From Candidatus Mesolinea sp. (GTDB lineage: Bacteria > Chloroflexota > Anaerolineae > Anaerolineales > Anaerolineaceae), in contig DNSH01000080.1 in the NCBI GenBank assembly GCA_003499715.1, positions 1-10,679 on the forward strand: a stretch of 10,679 nt of DNA, in the 5' to 3' direction. Position 1 is the stretch's first letter. The number at the start of each line of letters is the position of its first letter. Below, in pieces: positions 6,213 through 10,679 of the stretch. A program made the position numbers and the translations under genes. The notes beneath the pieces are model-generated. The model was not told where the DNA came from, ran no database searches, and worked only from the letters and a program-made list of their open reading frames with translations.

Positions 6213-6401
6213 TTATTCTTTCGGTTTCTTATTGGATAGACGTAAAGTAATACCTAAATTACCCAAGAAAAGAAGAACAAAGCCTGCAAATAAAAGCCAA
6301 AATCCAGGTAAATCGAGAATCTTCAACTGTCCTAATAAGCCAGCAATTGCTAATGCACCAGATAGGATAAAAGTAATTATTGTGGGGGTGCTAATTTTCA
6401 T
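6213..6401 (-). CDS. Small two-helix membrane protein of unknown function
   Basis: A 62-residue protein with two hydrophobic segments, about residues 7-26 (TIITFILSGALAIAGLLGQL) and 33-51 (GFWLLFAGFVLLFLGNLGI), joined by a short turn and ending in a basic tail (RLSNKKPKE). It should be a hairpin in the cytoplasmic membrane. I do not know the family. It is judged real, rather than the overlapping plus-strand frame, because AAAGGAG lies 5 nt before the ATG, a perfect extended -10 box lies about 40 bp upstream and a strong terminator with a leftward T run lies downstream. It is transcribed away from the iron-sulfur gene and towards the lysozyme. Confidence 0.75.
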   Translation of the reverse strand: MKISTPTIITFILSGALAIAGLLGQLKILDLPGFWLLFAGFVLLFLGNLGITLRLSNKKPKE

Positions 6402-6440
6402 TTAAGCTCCTTTCACTAGTAGATTATTTTCATTAACAAT

Positions 6441-6449
6441 ATTATATCA
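6441..6449 (-). promoter_or_regulatory. Extended -10 promoter for the small membrane protein
   Basis: On the minus strand the sequence reads TGATATAAT, an exact extended -10 (TGnTATAAT). No good -35 is present 17 bp upstream, as is usual for extended -10 promoters. The predicted start lies about 33 nt before the ATG. Confidence 0.55.
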
Positions 6450-6501
6450 TATACTAACTATATGCAGTGTTTTTTCCTATATTACTACACAAAAAAGCTT
6501 A

Positions 6502-6529
6502 TTGTACGGTAAAATAAGCAATGTAAAAT
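6502..6529 (+). promoter_or_regulatory. Candidate promoter of the iron-sulfur protein gene
   Basis: TTGTAC (6502-6507), a 16-bp spacer and TAAAAT (6524-6529) repeat the design of the parA promoter at 2457-2484, including AATGTAAAATG at the same offset from TTGTA. The start would lie about 50 nt before the ATG at 6586. Confidence 0.45.
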
Positions 6530-6530
6530 G

Positions 6531-6553
6531 GATAATTCTTATCAAGAATAATC
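6531..6553. promoter_or_regulatory. Near-perfect palindrome downstream of the -10
   Basis: GATAATTCTT (6531-6540) and AAGAATAATC (6544-6553) are inverted repeats with one mismatch around ATC. The palindrome covers the predicted transcription start of the iron-sulfur gene, a typical place for a repressor operator. The binding protein is unknown. Confidence 0.45.
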
Positions 6554-6585
6554 GGTAAAGAATGATTTGAAAGGATAGCTGCCTA

Positions 6586-7302
6586 ATGTCCAAAGAACTT
6601 AAAATGAAAATTACTATCGTTAATAATGGACCTTATCTTGTTGAAGGCAACATTCCTCTAGTGAAGAAAACCCAAATTGTGTCCGAATATGGAGAACCGC
6701 TCACTTGGCAAACTCTCGATAAAATCGAGACCCCGCCGGAAAGCTATGCCCTTTGCCGCTGTGGCAATTCCCAGCACAAGCCTTTTTGTGATGGGACTCA
6801 TCAACGTGTTCCATTTGATGGCAAGGAAACTGCAATAACTGACGGCTCAGAAGAAAACAAACGCAAGCTTCCAGGGGGAAAGCATCTCATCGTTTACGTG
6901 GATAGTGACCTATGTATGAGCTCTGGCTTTTGCAACCTGCGTAACATTGGCTTGGTGAACCTTGTCCTTGATTCAGAAGATACAATGAAGCGATCCTTGG
7001 CTATGGCAATGATCGAGCGCTGCCCATCAGGCGCACTTACCTACCAAATTGAACCTGATGAACCAGAAATTGAGCCAGACCTGCCGAAAGAAATCGCCAA
7101 TTCAATCGAGATCACATCAGATGGGCCGATCGAAGGACCCCTGTGGGTCACGGGTTATATTCCAATTGTACGTTCGGACGGGATGCCATTTGTGGCGCGG
7201 AATAGGGTAACACTTTGTCGCTGCGGTCAATCACGCAACAAACCATTGTGCGATGGCACACATCGGCATAATGCTGAATGGGAATCATTCTGGAAAAAAT
7301 AA
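6586..7302 (+). CDS. CDGSH iron-sulfur protein with two CDGSH domains flanking a divergent ferredoxin-like domain
   Basis: A 238-residue protein with an internal duplication. The first CDGSH [2Fe-2S] site uses C57, C59, C68 and H72 (LCRCGNSQHKPFCDGTH); the second uses C211, C213, C222 and H226 (LCRCGQSRNKPLCDGTH). Each is preceded by a similar short beta region containing a GP and a G-IP element (about 10-25 and 178-194). Between them, about 100-157, lies a segment like the divergent single-cluster 4Fe-4S domain (Fer4_19), with C110, C116 and C146 in LCMSSGFC and RCPSGAL. The three-part design suggests electron or cluster transfer in the cytoplasm; the partner is unknown. The conserved His ligands imply redox- and pH-sensitive clusters. 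AAAGGA lies 10 nt before the ATG. It converges on the molybdenum hydroxylase gene, itself an iron-sulfur enzyme, but a shared pathway is not shown. Confidence 0.88.
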   Translation: MSKELKMKITIVNNGPYLVEGNIPLVKKTQIVSEYGEPLTWQTLDKIETPPESYALCRCGNSQHKPFCDGTHQRVPFDGKETAITDGSEENKRKLPGGKHLIVYVDSDLCMSSGFCNLRNIGLVNLVLDSEDTMKRSLAMAMIERCPSGALTYQIEPDEPEIEPDLPKEIANSIEITSDGPIEGPLWVTGYIPIVRSDGMPFVARNRVTLCRCGQSRNKPLCDGTHRHNAEWESFWKK

Positions 7303-7330
7303 CAGGTATGGAAATAGCGAATACACATAA

Positions 7331-7350
7331 AAGTGACCACTTGGTCACTT
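7331..7350. terminator. Bidirectional terminator between convergent genes
   Basis: AAGTGACCA (7331-7339) and TGGTCACTT (7342-7350) are perfect inverted arms around a 2-nt centre. A short AT-rich tract follows rightward and CTTTTAT follows leftward. It lies between the ends of the iron-sulfur gene (7302) and the molybdenum hydroxylase gene (7373). Confidence 0.65.
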
Positions 7351-7372
7351 ATTTAAATTGCTAAAATTCCCT

Positions 7373-10195
7373 CTATATTCTATTTTGAAGATGTGCTAAT
7401 ACATCTGAGGCGTGGATGGGAAGGCTATCTACCCTCATCCCAATGGCATTATAAAGCGCATTGGTGATTGCGGGTGGGGTGGGGATGCTCACAATTTCGC
7501 CAACGCCTTTAGCTCCAAATGGTCCACTGGTGATAGGGTGCTCCTCTATGATAGAGATGACTTTCGGGCTATCCTGCATAGTGGGGATGTGGTAACGTGC
7601 CATTCGGTCTGTCCGAATGATTCCATCATCAACCTTAAATTCTTCCATCAGGGCATGGCCCAAACCCATCACCACACCGCCTTCAACTTGCCCTTGGAAA
7701 CCTAAAGGATTGAGTACCCGCCCAGCATCATGGGCGGATATGACTTGTAAAACCCTAACCACTCCACTTTCTAAGCTTACTTCGATCTGAACTGCTTGGG
7801 CGCTGAACGAAAAGGCAAAGTGAATCGGATTGCCTTTGCCAAGATCATAGGTTTGGGGGGCAATGTAATTGCGTCTAATGGAACGACCAGTGCTGGTGCG
7901 ATCGAGCAAAGAGGCAAGTTGTTGCCAGCTCAAACTGCGCATAGCCTTACTACCGAATTGCCCTTCTTGGTTCGAAGTGCAGACAGCACCTTGCGGCGTC
8001 AGATCAATCTGCTCTTCCGTAGTATTCCAATATACTGCCAGTGCGCTAAGCAAATGTTGGCGAAGATCGCGCGCTGCCAATAATGCCGCATTGCCAGTTA
8101 CAAAAGTCTGACGCGAGGCAGTTGTTGGACCGCTTTCCGGTGTAAGATCCGTATCCATAACCAAAACATCCACGTCCTCAGGGTTGCGGTTTAAGGTTTC
8201 CGCTACCAAAAGGCGCAGCACGGTAACCAATCCCTGGCCAATCTCAGCAGCTGCTGTACGCACTTGTAGGCTGCCATCCAGGCGTAGCTCCACATCTGCA
8301 GCGCCTTTATCCGATCCGCTACCACCCAAACCGGTATTTTTATAAGCTGCTGAAACGCCCCAACACGTAATGTAATCCTTGCCGTCACGCCTAATCTTCT
8401 GCGGTTTAAACGGCTCTGGTCCTGCGATCTGGTGGAGATGAATTTCAATTTGATTAAGGCAGTCCATCAAGCCAACGCTTTCTTCCAGGAGCTGACCAGT
8501 ATTCGTTTGGCTGCCTACCTGTAATGCATTGATTTTGCGCAAAGTAAGAGGATCCATTCCCAACTCATGGGCTAACATATCCATCATGCTTTCGATGGCA
8601 AAAGCTGATTGCAGCACACCAAAGCCGCGAAATGCTCCTGCCGGCGGGTTATTGGTATAAACAGCATAACAATCCGATTTCACATGAGGAATCGTGTAGG
8701 GGCCAGCGGAATGGGTTGTGGCACGGGTCATCACCTTCTCACCCAATGAAGCATAAGCTCCTGTATCACCAAAAAGCTCGGTTTCAGCTGCCACGAGTAA
8801 TCCGTTCCGTTGAGCACCTAACTTGACACGAATTTGAGTTGCGTGCCGTTTCGGGTGCACGAGCAAACTTTCCCTGCGGGTGAAGAGCAATTTAACTGGT
8901 TTGCCAGTGGCTTGTGCTAACAGTGCCGCATGAATCTGACCGGCAATATCTTCCTTGCCACCAAAGCCACCGCCAGTAATTTGACCGCGGATTCGCACCT
9001 TTTCTTCCGGCATGCCTAATGCAGCAGCAACCTGTTCCCGGTCTGCATACGGGATCTGCGAGCCAACATAGATCTCCACACGTTCATCAGGTAAAGGCAC
9101 GGCAATGCTGCATTCCGGTTCCATAAAGATATGATCGGTAAACGGTGTCCTAAATGTATGCTCGAGAATGAGGTCCGACTTGGCAAAACCCTGGGACACA
9201 TCCCCCTTGTGCACTTTGATATGCTTGAGCAAATTGCCTTTAATGTGTATCTGGGGCGAATCAGGTTGCAGTGCGGCTTGCGGACTGGATAATACCGGCT
9301 GGGGCTCAACCTCAAAGGTAATCAAGGAAATGGCTTGATCAGCTATGGTTTGTGTTTCGGCGGCTACTAATGCTAATGCATCGCCCATGTAACGAATGCG
9401 CTCGCCGACACCGACTAAGATTGGCCAATCTTTACTAAACAAGCCATGTTCACGCGCAGCAGGAAGGTCTTTGGCAGTCAGTACCGCACAAACGCCTGGC
9501 AGTGACTGAGCTGCCGAGGTGTCAATTTTGGTGAGAATTGCGTGTGGAACACCAGCGCGTAAAACACGCGCATAGAGCATCCCCGAAAAACTGAGATCAT
9601 CGGTATAAATAGCAGAACCTGTCACCTTAGCCAGGGCATCTGGTCGAGGTTGGGGTGTTCCGATGACATGTGTATGCGCGGGAATGGACTGAACCTTTGG
9701 GGAAGGTAATGATTGACCCGTGCGCATCGTGTAAGCCGCTGCCAAAACTGCCTGCAAGATAGCCTCGTAGGCTCCACAGCGGCACAGAACGTTTTTGAGT
9801 GCTTTTTTTAGTTCTTCGTACGAAGGATCGGGATGAGATTGCAGGTAAGCATAAGCTTGCAAGATCTGCGCGGGTGTGCAGAATCCGCATTGTATGCTCC
9901 CATACTGGATAAAAGCATCTTGGATAGGGTGCAAGCTCCCAGGGGTGGGGGAGAGGACTTGCAAGCCTTCTATCGTCAGAACGTTTTTCCCATTCGCTTT
10001 ACTTGCAGCCAATCGGCAGGATTTTACAGGTTTTCCATCGAGCAGCACGGTACAAACGCCGCACTGACCTTCTCCGCAGCCAATTTTTGTACCCGTTAAG
10101 TGCAGGCGTTGACGCAATAAATCTGCTAGACTTTCGTTTGGGATCTCGGGGAAGGAATATGAACGGCCATTGACCGTCAAGGAAATATCAGCCAT
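7373..10195 (-). CDS. Xanthine dehydrogenase-family molybdenum hydroxylase, [2Fe-2S] domains fused to the molybdopterin domain, no FAD domain
   Basis: A 940-residue enzyme. Residues 1-75 are a plant-type [2Fe-2S] domain (C40, C45, C48, C60). Residues 85-155 are the second [2Fe-2S] domain (C103, C106, C138, C140; QCGFCTP and LCRCG). From about 180 onward is the molybdopterin-cytosine-dinucleotide domain with GGGFGGKED (408-416), GAFRGFG (520-526) and GAKGVGE with the likely catalytic Glu900. Glu359 (FMEPECSIA) and Arg523 align with the purine-binding Glu and Arg of xanthine oxidoreductases, so a purine or related heteroaromatic substrate is plausible. No FAD domain lies within the protein and no FAD subunit gene is in the window, so electrons should pass to another acceptor, as in aldehyde oxidoreductase-like enzymes. 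The ATG at 10195 has no clear Shine-Dalgarno sequence and lies 6 nt after a TATAAT. Base composition is more GC-rich than in the left part of the window. Confidence 0.9.
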   Translation of the reverse strand: MADISLTVNGRSYSFPEIPNESLADLLRQRLHLTGTKIGCGEGQCGVCTVLLDGKPVKSCRLAASKANGKNVLTIEGLQVLSPTPGSLHPIQDAFIQYGSIQCGFCTPAQILQAYAYLQSHPDPSYEELKKALKNVLCRCGAYEAILQAVLAAAYTMRTGQSLPSPKVQSIPAHTHVIGTPQPRPDALAKVTGSAIYTDDLSFSGMLYARVLRAGVPHAILTKIDTSAAQSLPGVCAVLTAKDLPAAREHGLFSKDWPILVGVGERIRYMGDALALVAAETQTIADQAISLITFEVEPQPVLSSPQAALQPDSPQIHIKGNLLKHIKVHKGDVSQGFAKSDLILEHTFRTPFTDHIFMEPECSIAVPLPDERVEIYVGSQIPYADREQVAAALGMPEEKVRIRGQITGGGFGGKEDIAGQIHAALLAQATGKPVKLLFTRRESLLVHPKRHATQIRVKLGAQRNGLLVAAETELFGDTGAYASLGEKVMTRATTHSAGPYTIPHVKSDCYAVYTNNPPAGAFRGFGVLQSAFAIESMMDMLAHELGMDPLTLRKINALQVGSQTNTGQLLEESVGLMDCLNQIEIHLHQIAGPEPFKPQKIRRDGKDYITCWGVSAAYKNTGLGGSGSDKGAADVELRLDGSLQVRTAAAEIGQGLVTVLRLLVAETLNRNPEDVDVLVMDTDLTPESGPTTASRQTFVTGNAALLAARDLRQHLLSALAVYWNTTEEQIDLTPQGAVCTSNQEGQFGSKAMRSLSWQQLASLLDRTSTGRSIRRNYIAPQTYDLGKGNPIHFAFSFSAQAVQIEVSLESGVVRVLQVISAHDAGRVLNPLGFQGQVEGGVVMGLGHALMEEFKVDDGIIRTDRMARYHIPTMQDSPKVISIIEEHPITSGPFGAKGVGEIVSIPTPPAITNALYNAIGMRVDSLPIHASDVLAHLQNRI

Positions 10196-10201
10196 AGCGA
10201 T

Positions 10202-10207
10202 ATTATA
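10202..10207 (-). promoter_or_regulatory. -10 box implying a leaderless start for the molybdenum hydroxylase
   Basis: On the minus strand a perfect TATAAT is followed after 6 nt by the ATG. Transcription would start at or next to the A of the start codon. No good -35 is seen 16-18 bp upstream; an inverted repeat, TTGGCT (10213-10218) and AGCCAA (10227-10232), occupies that area and may be a regulator site. Confidence 0.5.
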
Positions 10208-10283
10208 GTCTATTGGCTTTAGGAATAGCCAAAAAAAGAAAGAATTGTAAGAGCAAAGTGATAATGGTCTAAAGTAGCAAAAT

Positions 10284-10584
10284 AGAAATGTCCTAATCTT
10301 ATAAAGAGCTGTGAAGTGGTCGTTCGATTACTCCGAGTTTTTTCAAAGGAACAATAAAATCATGACGAACAGTGTATGAGCAGCCTTTCCCCTCTTACTC
10401 CCTTCCCCAGCGGCTGGGCTGAGGCAGAAAAAATCGCTTGACGCTGGGGAAGGGTCAGGGTTAGGGTCACCGTGAAGCATTACAGACAAGAAGAAATAAG
10501 GTGGTTATCTATAAAAAAAACCCAAACTGAAGACTTTATTCACTCATTAGGACATCTCTAAATTGCCCGCGTTAGGACATTTCT
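10284..10584. mobile_element. Candidate MITE or insertion-sequence remnant
   Basis: AGAAATGTCCTAA (10284-10296) is the exact inverse of TTAGGACATTTCT (10572-10584), giving 13-bp terminal inverted repeats about 300 bp apart. A one-mismatch direct copy, TTAGGACATCTCT, lies at 10547-10559, exactly 25 bp from the right copy, like paired transposase sites at a transposon end. No transposase is encoded inside. It contains the GC-rich palindrome at 10400-10454. It may be a non-autonomous element, or the right pair may be the end of an IS that continues past the window. Confidence 0.45.
10400..10454. repeat. GC-rich REP-like inverted repeat
   Basis: CCCTTCCCCAGCG (10400-10412) and CGCTGGGGAAGGG (10442-10454) are perfect 13-bp inverted arms around a 29-nt loop. 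The flanks, CCCCTCTTACT on the left and TCAGGGTTAGGGT on the right, extend the symmetry imperfectly. C-rich and G-rich arms of this sort are typical of interspersed REP-like palindromes. No coding capacity is seen in the surrounding 10196-10679. Confidence 0.6.
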
Positions 10585-10679
10585 TTTTAGCCTTGACACA
10601 AAAAAGAAGAAAGAGGCAAGAAGTAACCTGAGGCTAAGAGTTTTATTAATATTTACGGAAAGTGTCTAATCTAAGCAAA

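Noticed and set aside
6208..6405. A 65-codon plus-strand frame opposite the small membrane protein
   Set aside because: The minus strand has the ribosome binding site, the promoter, the terminator and a clean two-helix protein.
10400..10454. Structured non-coding RNA gene
   Set aside because: No promoter or terminator is visible around it, and the C-rich/G-rich arms fit a dispersed REP-like repeat.
10646..10678. Possible C-terminal end of a gene entering from the right edge on the minus strand (last residues LLRLDTFRKY, tandem stops)
   Set aside because: Ten codons are too few to tell a gene end from a chance open frame, although it would suit a transposase just outside the MITE-like end.

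Overview
This 10.7 kb window comes from a bacterium of moderate GC content. I cannot name the organism. The fused molybdenum hydroxylase, the CDGSH/ferredoxin-like protein and the lysozyme with bacterial SH3 domains would fit an anaerobic or facultative lineage such as Chloroflexota (Anaerolineae), but that is recollection of family distribution and inference. I see no tRNA, rRNA or CRISPR array.

Left part (1-4596): a four-gene, plasmid- or integrative-element-like module built around a divergent promoter region (2333-2525). Leftward run an ExeA-like AAA ATPase (1529-2332) and, 24 nt later, a long unrecognised DNA-binding candidate (1504 to the left edge, 501 codons, open at the edge). Rightward run parA (2526-3353) and parB (3454-4596). 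A 16-bp palindrome, TGTGCCCAYGGGCACA, occurs twice between parA and parB and a third time inside the unrecognised leftward gene. It has the length and outer bases of a chromosomal parS but a different centre, so it is the best candidate for the ParB-binding site. The whole parA-parB gap is almost entirely palindromes, ending in a small stem-loop that carries the parB ribosome binding site in its loop.

Middle (4597-7350): a 368-bp gap with a degraded interspersed repeat and a hairpin next to the following ribosome binding site; a GH25 lysozyme with two SH3b repeats and no signal peptide; a perfect 14-bp-arm terminator; a convergent 62-residue two-helix membrane protein; and a divergently transcribed CDGSH-ferredoxin-like-CDGSH iron-sulfur protein. 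The parA and iron-sulfur genes share nearly the same promoter, TTGTAY-N16-TAAAATG.

Right part (7373-10679): a 940-residue leftward molybdenum hydroxylase in which the two-[2Fe-2S] subunit is fused to the molybdopterin subunit with no FAD domain. Its -10 box lies only 6 nt before the ATG, which suggests a leaderless mRNA. The last 480 bp have no convincing gene. They hold a GC-rich 13-bp inverted repeat nested in a probable MITE or IS remnant bounded by inverted copies of TTAGGACATTTCT.

Functionally, the left module looks like a replication or segregation block of a mobile or formerly mobile replicon. The lysozyme may be phage-derived cargo. The iron-sulfur protein and molybdenum hydroxylase look like ordinary redox metabolism.
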